From a virus, in the IMG/VR virus record IMGVR_UViG_3300042402_003388, positions 1 to 64,000 of that record: 64,000 bases of DNA. One strand, written 5' to 3'. A program made the position numbers and the translations under genes. Each line of letters begins with the position of its first letter. Positions within the stretch are counted from its first letter, which is position 1. This document shows positions 1 to 8,242 of this stretch, one piece after another. Under the pieces are notes generated by a model. That model saw only the letters and a program-made list of their open reading frames with translations, made no database searches and had not been told where the DNA came from.

Positions 1-180
1 ACGCTCTAAATCTCATAACATTATCCGTCGGTTCTATATTTCCTAATGCCGAATTCTTAACCCGTCACAAGAATATTTACACAAGTAAATTTTGTGTAAA
101 TTGTAAAGAATATTGTGAAGGTATAGTTCCTTACGTATACTAACAATTATTTGTTTTATTAAATAAAATAATTTATATTT
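1..180. other. Left-edge intergenic stretch with a 9-bp inverted repeat
   Basis: No complete gene is seen here. TTTACACAA at 76-84 and TTGTGTAAA at 92-100 form a perfect inverted repeat with a 7-nt spacer, about 75 nt upstream of the host-type promoter of the first gene. It could be an operator or an RNA hairpin, and no T-run follows it. Confidence 0.4.
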
Positions 181-181
181 G
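150..181 (+). promoter_or_regulatory. Host-type promoter of first gene
   Basis: TTTG at 150-153, a 20-nt spacer, then TATATTTG at 174-181 match the Bacteroidota consensus TTTG-N19/20-TAnnTTTG. The ATG at 187 lies 5 nt after the -7 box, so the mRNA would be nearly leaderless. Confidence 0.6.
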
Positions 182-186
182 TGGAT

Positions 187-561
187 ATGACTACAATCCA
201 ACAAATAGAATTCTTTTTAAAGACCCTTTACCCTGGGTTGGAATTTCATTTGCATCCACAATGGAAAAATCATAGTGAAATGGATTTACCTCACACTTGG
301 ACCTATAGTGTTGAAGCTTTAAATGTTAGTCCTTACCTTATTTACGACCCACAAACCTTTAATCCTGTAGTAAAATTGACAAATGGTAGTATTTTTGACT
401 ATGTAACCGTAGGAGAAATGTTATTATCCTTCGCACCTACCCTATTTGATAAACTTGACTCTATTTTTTACTTAAGAGACACAGGAGAAATCCTTGATTT
501 ATACCGTAAAGAATACGTTAAGGACAATTTACACAAGTCTAGATTAGTTAATTACGCATAA
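187..561 (+). CDS. Hypothetical phage protein, 124 aa
   Basis: The family is not recognised. An upstream in-frame GTG (181) overlaps the -7 box, so ATG 187 is preferred. The N-terminal pattern, a short helix followed by LYPGLEFHLHPQW, resembles the start of the 78-residue protein at 3922 (LYPELDMEI), so the two may be distant paralogues. No signal peptide or membrane segment is visible. It is followed after 17 nt by a gene with its own late-type box. Confidence 0.7.
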   Translation: MTTIQQIEFFLKTLYPGLEFHLHPQWKNHSEMDLPHTWTYSVEALNVSPYLIYDPQTFNPVVKLTNGSIFDYVTVGEMLLSFAPTLFDKLDSIFYLRDTGEILDLYRKEYVKDNLHKSRLVNYA

Positions 562-567
562 CCTGAG

Positions 568-574
568 TATTTAT
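568..574 (+). promoter_or_regulatory. Late-type TATTTAT box
   Basis: TATTTAT ends 4 nt before ATG 579, which implies a leaderless transcript if this is a -7-like element. Confidence 0.55.
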
Positions 575-578
575 CAGT

Positions 579-1415
579 ATGAATTACGACATAAACAACA
601 TTGTTAAACAAGTTATTACTGAAATTCACCTCAACGACTACTCTGATGAAGACTTTATTGAAGTTTTTATTAATAAGTTTAGACCTTGGGTTAAGAAAAA
701 ACACGGTGATGATATTGGTGGATATCCTATGTCATTAATTATTAAGACGTATTTTGAAGAATTTTGTAAAGATTTTAATTTGTACGCTAGAGGATATGGT
801 GGTCCAGCCGCTAAAATGGCTTCTGCAGGTAGAGATATTGTTGAAAAAGGTCTTCACAAACTACCATCTTTAGGTAAAAAAGAACAATTTACTGAAAAAT
901 ATAAGAAAGGTATTGAAATTTTGGTTAGAAATCTGGATTTGCCTGATTTTATTACGATTAAATTTGAAGAAGAAAGACCTTATTTAGTTTATGGGTCTAT
1001 TGATGTTGATTTTGATAAATTTATAAATTCAGATATTTCTCTTGAAACATATCGTACGGTAAACCAAATTGGAAGTATTTTAAGAAATAATTTTGAACAC
1101 TTTTTAGGGGCGTCTTATGGTAATCCATCCCACGGTTTCTTAGATTTTAGATTTAGCAGTAGCCCAAATATGATTGGAGAAGAAAGTTGGATTAAAACTG
1201 TTCTTAACAAAGTAATAAAGAAAGAAATTAAAAAAATCCCTGGAGGTTCTCAAATACACTCAATCAAATACGAACGTAATTCATTCACGATTAGACTTAA
1301 ATTAGTTTTTAAAAGTAGTTGTGGGTGGTCTACACAACGAGAAGTAACCGATAAAGCAAGAACACTTGTAAGAGAATTGGGTTACAGTCCTGAAATACTT
1401 AAGGTAGACAATTAA
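579..1415 (+). CDS. Hypothetical protein with tag-like N-terminus, 278 aa
   Basis: The function is not recognised. The first 15 residues (NNIVKQVITE) follow the pattern of the tagged proteins in this window, with a helical basic stretch ending in hydrophobic-x-Glu, so it may be packaged in the head and processed. The rest is soluble, mixed alpha/beta and Lys/Glu-rich, with Gly-rich residues near 72-80 and a C-terminal beta-rich part. The next gene starts 1 nt after the stop, suggesting co-transcription. Confidence 0.75.
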   Translation: MNYDINNIVKQVITEIHLNDYSDEDFIEVFINKFRPWVKKKHGDDIGGYPMSLIIKTYFEEFCKDFNLYARGYGGPAAKMASAGRDIVEKGLHKLPSLGKKEQFTEKYKKGIEILVRNLDLPDFITIKFEEERPYLVYGSIDVDFDKFINSDISLETYRTVNQIGSILRNNFEHFLGASYGNPSHGFLDFRFSSSPNMIGEESWIKTVLNKVIKKEIKKIPGGSQIHSIKYERNSFTIRLKLVFKSSCGWSTQREVTDKARTLVRELGYSPEILKVDN

Positions 1416-1416
1416 T

Positions 1417-1797
1417 ATGGAATATAAAGTTACAAACGAACAGTTACTTAAAGTCTTTACTACAGTAATGGAACCTTATTCTAATTTAGACGAGGGAGAA
1501 AGAAGTTATGATTTTTGGGTTCAGGAAAAACATAGATATGTTGATTTAAATGTCTTTAATTATTATAAAGATATTGAAGAGGGATGGGAAGATGATTCTT
1601 GGATATTCCAAGCGCAATACGACAAAGGAGATGCTGGTGAAAACCTTGAACGTCCGATATTAAGATACTCAGAATGGGACTTTAGAAACATTATCATAAT
1701 GTTCGGGGATTATTTTGAACCATTATTAAAAGAATGGTTTAATACGGTTTACCCTGTTAAAATACCCATCAAATCGGTCACTAAAGAACAGGATTAG
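1417..1797 (+). CDS. Hypothetical acidic protein, 126 aa
   Basis: Not recognised. It is acidic and rich in Trp and Tyr (for example EEGWEDDSWIF), with no signal or membrane segment. It starts 1 nt after the upstream stop and is probably translated from the same late mRNA. The following gene has its own late box that overlaps this stop codon. Confidence 0.7.
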   Translation: MEYKVTNEQLLKVFTTVMEPYSNLDEGERSYDFWVQEKHRYVDLNVFNYYKDIEEGWEDDSWIFQAQYDKGDAGENLERPILRYSEWDFRNIIIMFGDYFEPLLKEWFNTVYPVKIPIKSVTKEQD

Positions 1798-1804
1798 TAT
1801 TTAT
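1798..1804 (+). promoter_or_regulatory. Late-type TATTTAT box
   Basis: TATTTAT followed by TAAAC, about 39 nt upstream of ATG 1844. Confidence 0.45.
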
Positions 1805-1843
1805 TAAACTAATAAATGAATTATTATTATAAAAACGGAAATT

Positions 1844-2029
1844 ATGAACCAAGAACTAAAAGCCCAAACTTACGGAAATTTACTAAACGAACATAGAAAA
1901 CTTTCAAATCAGATTTCAGATATTAAATCAGAGAATTTTGAACTGAGCCCTGAACAAACTCAAAAGGTTAGAATGTTGGAAAACAAACAAGTTGAGGTTA
2001 TGGCAAAGATTAGACAATTATTCGAATAA
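1844..2029 (+). CDS. Small coiled-coil protein, 61 aa
   Basis: A short, highly helical protein with heptad-like spacing of Leu/Ile/Met through its length (LLNEHRKLSNQISDIK ... VEVMAKIRQLFE), likely a coiled-coil dimer. The family is not recognised. A strong terminator follows directly, so it is the last gene of a small late unit. Confidence 0.7.
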   Translation: MNQELKAQTYGNLLNEHRKLSNQISDIKSENFELSPEQTQKVRMLENKQVEVMAKIRQLFE

Positions 2030-2032
2030 AAA

Positions 2033-2058
2033 ATCCCCACATTTAAGTGGGGTTTTTT
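2033..2058 (+). terminator. Rho-independent terminator
   Basis: CCCCAC/GTGGGG stem (2035-2040, 2047-2052) followed by six T. Confidence 0.85.
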
Positions 2059-2069
2059 GTTTCTAAAGA

Positions 2070-2076
2070 TATTTAT
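2070..2076 (+). promoter_or_regulatory. Late-type TATTTAT box
   Basis: ATATTTATAATAAA, 17 nt upstream of ATG 2094 and directly after a terminator, so it begins a new unit. Confidence 0.55.
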
Positions 2077-2093
2077 AATAAAAATTAAAAATT

Positions 2094-2378
2094 ATGGCAA
2101 AGAAAATAGTAAGACTTAACGAGAGAGAATTGACTCAGTTAATCAAAAGTGTAATACAAGAACAAGGTCCGACAGACCCGACAATGGCGACAGGTGCCGA
2201 TTCTCAAAAATGTCAAAAACAAACATCACAACCAAACTGTTCAGAATTTGAACCTGCAAGAACTACAGGTGGTAGAATTTTCAATACTGAAGGTAGAGTT
2301 GTTATGATGGTTAAAGACGAAAAGGGATGTCCTCAACTTTGTAGAGTTAACGATAAAGAACTTTATAAATTATCGTAA
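2094..2378 (+). CDS. Tagged probable internal virion protein, 94 aa
   Basis: The N-terminus has the LNERELTQLIKSVIQE tag, the same design as the LTESDL proteins at 3286 and 11193. By analogy with T4 capsid-targeting sequences, cleavage would follow E23. The mature part (about 71 residues) has three Cys (KCQK, PNCSEF, GCPQLC) and no recognised fold. It overlaps no neighbour and the next gene starts 1 nt later, so the two tagged proteins are probably made together. Confidence 0.75.
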   Translation: MAKKIVRLNERELTQLIKSVIQEQGPTDPTMATGADSQKCQKQTSQPNCSEFEPARTTGGRIFNTEGRVVMMVKDEKGCPQLCRVNDKELYKLS

Positions 2379-2379
2379 T

Positions 2380-2769
2380 ATGAATTCAGTTATTAATGAA
2401 ATTAATGAAATGAAGTACCTTCTTGGTTATAAAAGAGGTATGGTGATTTCTGAACAATCCCAAAAAAAAGAAACTGAAGATAATTTAGGTGACATTTACT
2501 ATCAAAGATGTGAAGGTGGTGAAGCTCTTATTGACCCACAAAGTTATGTTTTAACTGACACGGTATCTGAAGATGGTAAACCTGTGATTAAATTCATTAA
2601 GGAACCAAGAATAGGTAAAGATGTATTCAATAACGGTGAAAGTGATAGTATTGGAACTTGTTTAGGAGGAGATATCCCTATGATTAATAGATGTTGGTCA
2701 GTATTAGACTATAATGGACAGAAACAAGCCAATTGGGAAGTTGATTGTTCAACAGGAAAAGAAAAATAA
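2380..2769 (+). CDS. Tagged probable internal virion protein, 129 aa
   Basis: The N-terminus (INEINEMKYLLGYKRGMVISE, then Q) belongs to the second tag type, I-x-E-I-x-R/M...L-M/L...E, shared with 16205, 33952, 35737 and 60278. The remainder is hydrophilic with Cys pairs (RCEGGEAL, GTCLGG, NRCWSVLDY, VDCSTG) and is not assigned to a family. It is translated directly after the other tagged gene and is followed by a bidirectional terminator. Confidence 0.75.
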   Translation: MNSVINEINEMKYLLGYKRGMVISEQSQKKETEDNLGDIYYQRCEGGEALIDPQSYVLTDTVSEDGKPVIKFIKEPRIGKDVFNNGESDSIGTCLGGDIPMINRCWSVLDYNGQKQANWEVDCSTGKEK

Positions 2770-2771
2770 TA

Positions 2772-2800
2772 AAAAAACCCTCAGTAATGAGGGTTTTTTG
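2772..2800 (+). terminator. Bidirectional terminator
   Basis: CCCTCA/TGAGGG stem flanked by A- and T-runs, between convergent genes. Confidence 0.8.
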
Positions 2801-2802
2801 TT

Positions 2803-3201
2803 TTAGTGATACATTTGTAGGATTACCTCAAATTCACCGTTATATCGGTCAATAAAGACCATAAATTGTGGTTTTTCTAACGTATTTTGACCAATATACT
2901 CATTTACACCACCTAATCGATTAGAAGTTGATTTGTAAACCACTTTAGTATTGTAGTAGTCAGGATTATCTAACTTATCATAAACTTCTTTTGTGACCCA
3001 TACTACAGAATCAGGATTAACCCCACACTCACTGATACAATCATTCAACAAGATTTTCTCATCAGGTGTTAGTAATTCCATTACTTCAGGTCTCATACCA
3101 CCTGCATAACGTAAATTTTTTGAAGTTTGGTTGTAGAACACTTGAGCAAATCCAAATTGTACTACAAAAAGGAAGACGATTACTGAGATAATTTTTTTCA
3201 T
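2803..3201 (-). CDS. Secreted protein with Sec signal peptide, 132 aa
   Basis: Residues 1-20 form a clear Bacteroidota-type signal peptide (basic MKK, hydrophobic core, cleavage after FGFA before Q), so the product is exported to the periplasm or beyond. The mature part of about 112 residues is not recognised. It is encoded against the flanking late genes and shares a terminator with them. The start codon is the only one that includes the signal peptide. Confidence 0.75.
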   Translation of the reverse strand: MKKIISVIVFLFVVQFGFAQVFYNQTSKNLRYAGGMRPEVMELLTPDEKILLNDCISECGVNPDSVVWVTKEVYDKLDNPDYYNTKVVYKSTSNRLGGVNEYIGQNTLEKPQFMVFIDRYNGEFEVILQMYH

Positions 3202-3259
3202 ATAGGACTTATTTATTTATACAATACGAAGATACTACTTTTTTTTCTAAAAACCAAAA

Positions 3260-3266
3260 TATTTAT
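3260..3266 (+). promoter_or_regulatory. Late-type TATTTAT box
   Basis: ATATTTATTACT, 19 nt upstream of ATG 3286. Confidence 0.55.
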
Positions 3267-3285
3267 TACTATAAACAGAAATTTA

Positions 3286-3885
3286 ATGAAAAAAATTATA
3301 AAATTAACCGAATCCGACTTAGTTAGGATAGTTAAAAAAGTTATCAGTGAAAATGCCTTACCTAAATTTGATTATATCTTTAGAAGAAATGATGGAGTTA
3401 ACGAACCTACAGTAGCCCAAGATTTATATTTTATCTCTAATGGAAGTGGGTTTGATGTTTGGATGAAAGAATATAAGAAAGACGGTTCAATTGGTCGAGT
3501 TGTTGATACAGGTAAAACATTACCTACATTAGATGATTTAGGGATTGTCTACAACGAGGCTAATCGGAATTTCAAAAACACTGATGGAGGTCTTAACGGA
3601 AACGATGTTGCAAGGTTAATTACCCCTTCAATGGAAAGGGCTAAAGGTAATTGGATATTTTTTGTCAATAGTGACGGAGTTCCAACTAAAGCAAGAATGA
3701 CAATTGCTCAGGACACCCCAATAAAAGGTATGTTAGATAAAAATGGTGAAGGTCACCCATTAAGAGATGGTGAAATTATTACGGGTAGTGATTATTTTAT
3801 TAAGGTAAAACCGTCGAGAAAAGACGAGTATGGTAAAGGTATTTCAATCTCTATTGAGGATATGGAACCTTCTAAAAAAGCGTAA
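3286..3885 (+). CDS. Tagged (LTESDL) probable internal virion protein, 199 aa
   Basis: It starts with MKKIIKLTESDLVRIVKKVI and then SE, nearly identical over 22 residues to the start of the unrelated 337-aa protein at 11193. A shared tag on different bodies points to a targeting peptide, with predicted cleavage after E22. The body (residues 23-199) is soluble and beta-rich, with no recognised domain. It stands alone between a late box and the next short gene. Confidence 0.8.
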   Translation: MKKIIKLTESDLVRIVKKVISENALPKFDYIFRRNDGVNEPTVAQDLYFISNGSGFDVWMKEYKKDGSIGRVVDTGKTLPTLDDLGIVYNEANRNFKNTDGGLNGNDVARLITPSMERAKGNWIFFVNSDGVPTKARMTIAQDTPIKGMLDKNGEGHPLRDGEIITGSDYFIKVKPSRKDEYGKGISISIEDMEPSKKA

Positions 3886-3905
3886 TCTTTATTATTCCAC
3901 AATAA

Positions 3906-3912
3906 CATTTAT
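3906..3912 (+). promoter_or_regulatory. Variant late box (CATTTAT)
   Basis: CATTTATTATT, 9 nt upstream of ATG 3922. Confidence 0.35.
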
Positions 3913-3921
3913 TATTTGACT

Positions 3922-4158
3922 ATGAATAAACCCTTAGTCGAAAAAATTTTTAAATCTCTATATCCTGAATTGGATATGGAGATTATTTCTTTTGAGGTAT
4001 TACCAAGAAATCAACTTAACGAACAACAAGAATGGATTGAAGACACTCCCGCAATATTTGTTGGTGTTAATATGAAATCGTGGCCAAGTCAGGCAATTGA
4101 TGTTAGTGAAAAGTTGAGTTTATATACGGGATATGAATTTAATGTCTTTAGGAATTAA
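3922..4158 (+). CDS. Hypothetical protein, 78 aa
   Basis: Not recognised. The start is placed at ATG 3922 rather than an in-frame TTG six bases upstream. The N-terminal EKIFKSLYPELDMEI resembles the first gene of the window (FFLKTLYPGLEF). It is small and soluble and lacks a signal or membrane segment. Confidence 0.65.
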   Translation: MNKPLVEKIFKSLYPELDMEIISFEVLPRNQLNEQQEWIEDTPAIFVGVNMKSWPSQAIDVSEKLSLYTGYEFNVFRN

Positions 4159-4176
4159 AATTTCATAAAAAACAGA

Positions 4177-4183
4177 TATTTAT
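4177..4183 (+). promoter_or_regulatory. Late-type TATTTAT box
   Basis: ATATTTATAACT, 58 nt upstream of ATG 4242. The leader between them contains CTAGT repeats (CTAGTTCTAGCTTTCTAGTGCAACTAG) that could form hairpins. Confidence 0.45.
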
Positions 4184-4241
4184 AACTAGTTCTAGCTTTC
4201 TAGTGCAACTAGTTTACTAGAATTTTTAAATTATTATTATA

Positions 4242-6038
4242 ATGAAATTATTAAATTTATTAAGTAAAAATATTATACTGGAGGTTTCTGAAAAAGTGAA
4301 AAACCAACTGTATGCCAAATTTAGTGCCGACACTACGGATAGCCGTGAAGAGATAATTTCAAATATTGATTTATTTGATAGATACAAACAAGGTTTACCT
4401 GCAGAAAAAAGAGATATTATGAAATACTCTTATGAGGATTTAAAAAACCTCATCCAATCTAAACAAACTGCTAAAGGTTTAGATGATATTTTCACAGAGT
4501 TTAAGAAAAAAGAGAAAGGTATTGAGAATAATAACCTTAAAAGATACATTAAGAAATTTTTAGAGATTCAATCAGAATTACCTAAAGACAAACAAAACAT
4601 ATCTAAGTTTAGTTTTTTAAATTTGGTTAAAATTATTGACGATTTATATCCGAGATTAATTGTTAAAAAAATGTTAGAGAAATACTCTAAAGAGAATCCT
4701 AACCTAACCCAAGACCAAATACTTTATTATATTGATTCTTATACCACTAATTTCGACCAAATTCCATTTAATGTAAAAGGAGTTGACAAGATGAAATTTA
4801 GCGAATTAGAACACCTTTTAGACGGTTTACAAGGTAAAAAAGGTCCATCAGGTGAGAAAAAAGAAGATTTAGGTAATATTGATTTAAAATATGATGAAAA
4901 TAATTTAAAAATATTTGCACCAAAGACTAAAGACCAATGTATTAGATTACGAAATGGTAGAGGATGGTGTACAAGTCGTGAAGGTAGTGGGAATATGTAC
5001 TACAATTACAGATTAGGACACGAGAGAACTCTTTATTATGTTATTGATGAAGATAAAGACTTTGATGATTTAAACTTCGCCACGGTCATCCTTGTTGACC
5101 CTAATGGAAGAAAATCAATGGCCGACAAGTCAAACTCAGGAAAATACGGTGGTAGTACAAATCTACCTTGGAGTGAGATTGTGTCTAAAGTTCCAAAATT
5201 AAAAGATTTGGAGTATGTTTTCGAACCACAACCACTTACACAAGAAGAAAGACAATTAATTAATACTGTTAGAAACGCAAGAGTTGGTGACAACCCTATG
5301 GAATCATTTAACACCCCTCAGGAAGTTGAGATGTGGTTAGAGTATAACAGTCCAAGATTAAGTGATATTCAATATTCTAACATAACTCCAGACCTTAAAA
5401 AGAAATACATCGCTTTAGGTATGGACTTATCGTCTAATATGATTAAGTCATCTGAACCTGAAGTATTAAGATACTATATTTCTAAAAAAATTGATAGACT
5501 TAAAAACACAAGTGTTAACAATTTAAGTAGAGAAGATATTGCTTTACTTAACACACCAATATTGAAAAAAGTTAAAGAAGAATTTAAACCAAAATTTGCA
5601 AAAGATTTAACCACAGGTGGTGGTACTAAAATTGAAATTGAATACCCTAACGGTAATGCGTCTAAATTTGTAGCTTTATATGGATTTGATGAATTATTTG
5701 ATAGTTTACCTGAAAATATAACTAACTTCCTATTCAATAATAAATCTAATGATGATTTTAATTTAGAATTACCAAAAACAATTTCAAGATTTAAAAACTT
5801 GGAAGCGTTATTATTGATGAAGTGTGTTAGTTCAGTCCCTGAGGAAATTGGTGAGTTAAAAAATCTTTCTTTCTTAGCTTTACCTGATAATCCTAATTTG
5901 AGTAGTTTACCATCTTCAATTTTAGATTTACCTAACTTAATGTTTGTGAATTTGAAAGGTTCTGAACCATCATTACCTGAAGGATTTAACAATTCATTTA
6001 ATAATGAGGGGTCAGGATTCTACACTAAGAAATTCTAA
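4242..6038 (+). CDS. Large tagged protein with WCTS domain and leucine-rich repeats, 598 aa
   Basis: The N-terminus (LLSKNIILE, then V) looks like a short processing tag. Residues about 20-210 are helical and charged. A central domain near 240-310 contains GRGWCTSREGSGNMYYNYRLG and a following Tyr-rich strand; the same W-C-T-S/A module is in the 376-aa protein at 13971. Residues about 500-590 are leucine-rich repeats (FKNLEALLLMKC, PEEIGELKNLSFLAL, SSILDLPNLMFVNL) suited to protein binding. The enzymatic role is unknown. It could be an injected host-interacting protein, given the tag plus LRR. It converges with the next gene with a 4-bp overlap. Confidence 0.8.
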   Translation: MKLLNLLSKNIILEVSEKVKNQLYAKFSADTTDSREEIISNIDLFDRYKQGLPAEKRDIMKYSYEDLKNLIQSKQTAKGLDDIFTEFKKKEKGIENNNLKRYIKKFLEIQSELPKDKQNISKFSFLNLVKIIDDLYPRLIVKKMLEKYSKENPNLTQDQILYYIDSYTTNFDQIPFNVKGVDKMKFSELEHLLDGLQGKKGPSGEKKEDLGNIDLKYDENNLKIFAPKTKDQCIRLRNGRGWCTSREGSGNMYYNYRLGHERTLYYVIDEDKDFDDLNFATVILVDPNGRKSMADKSNSGKYGGSTNLPWSEIVSKVPKLKDLEYVFEPQPLTQEERQLINTVRNARVGDNPMESFNTPQEVEMWLEYNSPRLSDIQYSNITPDLKKKYIALGMDLSSNMIKSSEPEVLRYYISKKIDRLKNTSVNNLSREDIALLNTPILKKVKEEFKPKFAKDLTTGGGTKIEIEYPNGNASKFVALYGFDELFDSLPENITNFLFNNKSNDDFNLELPKTISRFKNLEALLLMKCVSSVPEEIGELKNLSFLALPDNPNLSSLPSSILDLPNLMFVNLKGSEPSLPEGFNNSFNNEGSGFYTKKF

Positions 6039-6304
6039 AGAACATCCAAAGAATTAACTAATGTTAGTTCTTCATTGTATCCCATATATTTCCAACCCTC
6101 ATTAACCAACATATTTAAACCTGTTGGGAAAATGTCTATTGAGTCATCTACATCAGTAGCAAGTACTTTAGAATGAATTACTATTTTTTTAGTGTTGGTG
6201 GAATATGTTACAGACTCAATCACAACCTTACTACCCTTTCCGAACATTAGTTCGAGGTCTTCCTTTTGGATTACGTTAATAAGATGTTCAAGCATTCTTT
6301 TCAT
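6035..6304 (-). CDS. Hypothetical protein, 89 aa
   Basis: Not recognised. It is a small soluble alpha/beta protein on the minus strand whose stop overlaps the end of the LRR gene. The start could be Met1 (6304) or Met4 (6295). No clear promoter box was identified upstream. Confidence 0.6.
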   Translation of the reverse strand: MKRMLEHLINVIQKEDLELMFGKGSKVVIESVTYSTNTKKIVIHSKVLATDVDDSIDIFPTGLNMLVNEGWKYMGYNEELTLVNSLDVL

Positions 6305-6337
6305 ATTGATAATTATAACTATAATTAAATTTAAGTG

Positions 6338-6344
6338 TATTTAT
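6338..6344 (+). promoter_or_regulatory. Late-type TATTTAT box
   Basis: GTATTTATAACTATG: the box ends 4 nt before ATG 6349, a leaderless arrangement. Confidence 0.6.
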
Positions 6345-6348
6345 AACT

Positions 6349-6657
6349 ATGAGACTTATTATAACTGAGGAAGAGAAAAATGACATTATAAGTAAGTATA
6401 ATGGAAATACTGATGAAAGACTTTTAAATTATCTTAAAAGACATTTCCCTATCCATAGACGTGAGATTGACTTTGGGGATAGACCTTTTGTTCATAGAGT
6501 GATAATGATTGATGATAGAGGTAGAAACTTAGATGATAATAAAAAATATTTGGTTAGTAAAATTTACAATGAGATTGAAGACGAATTTCCAAATTTAGAT
6601 ATTAACATTGCAAGAAGAACCATAAAATACTATATTGACGTTAATCGATTTGAATAA
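6349..6657 (+). CDS. Small protein with ITE-type N-terminal tag, 102 aa
   Basis: MRLIITEEEKNDIISKY matches the third tag type, ITE/ITK-x-x-(E/D)K-x-x-I, also at 7250, 31551 and 32314. The remainder is basic/acidic mixed and helical, with no known domain. The late box is 4 nt from the ATG. Confidence 0.7.
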   Translation: MRLIITEEEKNDIISKYNGNTDERLLNYLKRHFPIHRREIDFGDRPFVHRVIMIDDRGRNLDDNKKYLVSKIYNEIEDEFPNLDINIARRTIKYYIDVNRFE

Positions 6658-6664
6658 ACTTGAA

Positions 6665-6671
6665 TATTTAT
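6665..6671 (+). promoter_or_regulatory. Late-type TATTTAT box
   Basis: ATATTTATAGTAATAA, 16 nt upstream of ATG 6688. Confidence 0.55.
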
Positions 6672-6687
6672 AGTAATAATATAAAAA

Positions 6688-7236
6688 ATGGATATTAGAA
6701 AAATTATTAGAAAGGTTTTACTTGAACAGGGACAACCTCAAACAGAAAATCCTAAAACTGATGAATCCCAATACTATATGAATTGGAGAGGTGTTTATGA
6801 TATCCCTAAAACATATGGAGGTAAACCTGTTATTGTTGGAAGGACTATTAAAACCATACCGAATGTTAATGATTATAATATTGGTTGGTTTGAAGATGCC
6901 TGTAAAAAATATTTGGAGTTGCCTAATAATAAATACCCCAATTTAGAATCTTGTATTATCGCACAAAAACAAGCGTTATTAGGTCAAATGGAAATTGGTG
7001 GTGTGACGGATTTTGAGTGGAATGGTCAAAGATATTCCGCGTGTGTTAGACGAAATAATACAAAACAATATAGTGAATTTTCAGGCTATTATGGGTCCCA
7101 TCAGGGAAGTAGTTGTTACGCTCCCGAATTTTATTGGGATATTAAGGAGAAAAAAATATCTAAAGACAATAAAAAATCAAGTCCTGGATTTACTAAGTCA
7201 ACGTCTTTAACTGTCACAGGTCCTGACTTTAAATAA
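6688..7236 (+). CDS. Tagged probable internal virion protein, 182 aa
   Basis: MDIRKIIRKVLLE followed by Q is a short version of the first tag type. The body has Cys/Trp/Tyr-rich segments (WFEDACKKYLEL, NLESCIIAQKQALL, GQRYSACVRR, GSSCYAPEFYWDI); the four Cys suggest disulfides or a metal site. Function unknown. It is co-oriented with and 13 nt from the next tagged gene. Confidence 0.75.
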   Translation: MDIRKIIRKVLLEQGQPQTENPKTDESQYYMNWRGVYDIPKTYGGKPVIVGRTIKTIPNVNDYNIGWFEDACKKYLELPNNKYPNLESCIIAQKQALLGQMEIGGVTDFEWNGQRYSACVRRNNTKQYSEFSGYYGSHQGSSCYAPEFYWDIKEKKISKDNKKSSPGFTKSTSLTVTGPDFK

Positions 7237-7249
7237 AAAAATAATAAAT

Positions 7250-7945
7250 ATGAAAAATAGTTTAGCATTAGTTATTACAGAAAACGATAAAAGTCACATT
7301 AGAAACATATATGGTTCTAAAAATTCTTTATTAAATGAACAGACGTTCACTCCACCAGCCGAGTTAAATAGTACTGAAAAGATAATTGAATTCCAAAGGT
7401 ATATGAATTCCGAAGACCCAACGTGGTATAAAGGAGGAACTTTACCTAATGAGGATATGGGTACTTATGGACCTGCGACTGATGGAGTGTGGAGTACTCA
7501 TAAAGACGCTTACCTGATTAGATTAAATTCTAGTTTAAATAACGGGTCAACTCAGGGTGAGACACCTAAAAAAGTTGAGGAAGGTTGGTATTATTATAAA
7601 GACGGGAACCAAATGGGACCTGTTAAATTGCAAGACTTAAAAGGACAACTTGATGATAAAACATACGTTTGGAATGGTAAAGTAACTTCAGGGTGGGTTA
7701 AATCAAATGATAAGAGTGTACAATCCCAACTTGGGGATATTGTAGGACCTCCTAAATTTACACCACCTTCAGAACCTAAAAAAACATCTGAGGCTGACGC
7801 TTTATTGAGAGATAAACAAACAAACAGTTATTACGATTTACAAAAAGCTATTCCGACAATAACTCCAGCAAAGACTGAAACCACAACAACTACAACTACT
7901 GTTGCACCACCACCGACCGAAAATAATACCGAAACACCTCAATAA
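7250..7945 (+). CDS. Tagged protein with GYF_2-like domain, 231 aa
   Basis: The N-terminus LALVITENDKSHIRNIYG is the ITE tag type, with a second candidate cut site after LLNE (about residue 30). Residues about 115-160 (GWYYYKDGNQMGPVKLQDLK ... GWVKS) match the GYF_2 (DUF4339) pattern, a small peptide-binding or membrane-associated module. A preceding stretch with GPATDGVWSTHKDAYLIRLN recalls peptidoglycan-binding repeats. The C-terminus is a Thr/Pro/Glu-rich linker. A virion or cell-wall role is an inference. Confidence 0.75.
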   Translation: MKNSLALVITENDKSHIRNIYGSKNSLLNEQTFTPPAELNSTEKIIEFQRYMNSEDPTWYKGGTLPNEDMGTYGPATDGVWSTHKDAYLIRLNSSLNNGSTQGETPKKVEEGWYYYKDGNQMGPVKLQDLKGQLDDKTYVWNGKVTSGWVKSNDKSVQSQLGDIVGPPKFTPPSEPKKTSEADALLRDKQTNSYYDLQKAIPTITPAKTETTTTTTTVAPPPTENNTETPQ

Positions 7946-7994
7946 TAATTGATTTGTTAGTTTTTATCTATTATGTTTAGATAAAAATGTAATT

Positions 7995-8213
7995 ATGGTC
8001 TATTTGAATTTTATTTTAACGGTATTGTGTTTAATTTTATTAACTTTTTTAGTCGGAATCATCTATTTTTGGAAAAAAATCGGTAAAAAATTGGTAAATA
8101 AGGTGAATAATAACCCATTTATTGGTAACTCCCCTAATATTGGAGACCCTAAACAAATGGCGGAATCGATGAAAATAATTGGTAGTTTATTTAAAAATCT
8201 ACCTAAAAGATAA
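7995..8213 (+). CDS. Small single-pass membrane protein, 72 aa
   Basis: Residues 3-27 are one strong transmembrane helix, followed by a basic stretch (KKIGKKLVNKV) and a soluble tail. It could be a holin accessory or virion membrane protein. No specific family is recognised. It is followed directly by a strong bidirectional terminator. Confidence 0.7.
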   Translation: MVYLNFILTVLCLILLTFLVGIIYFWKKIGKKLVNKVNNNPFIGNSPNIGDPKQMAESMKIIGSLFKNLPKR

Positions 8214-8242
8214 CAAAAAACCCCCTTTCGGGGGTTTTTTTA
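8214..8242 (+). terminator. Bidirectional terminator
   Basis: CCCCC-TTTC-GGGGG hairpin flanked by A6 and T7, between convergent genes. Confidence 0.85.
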
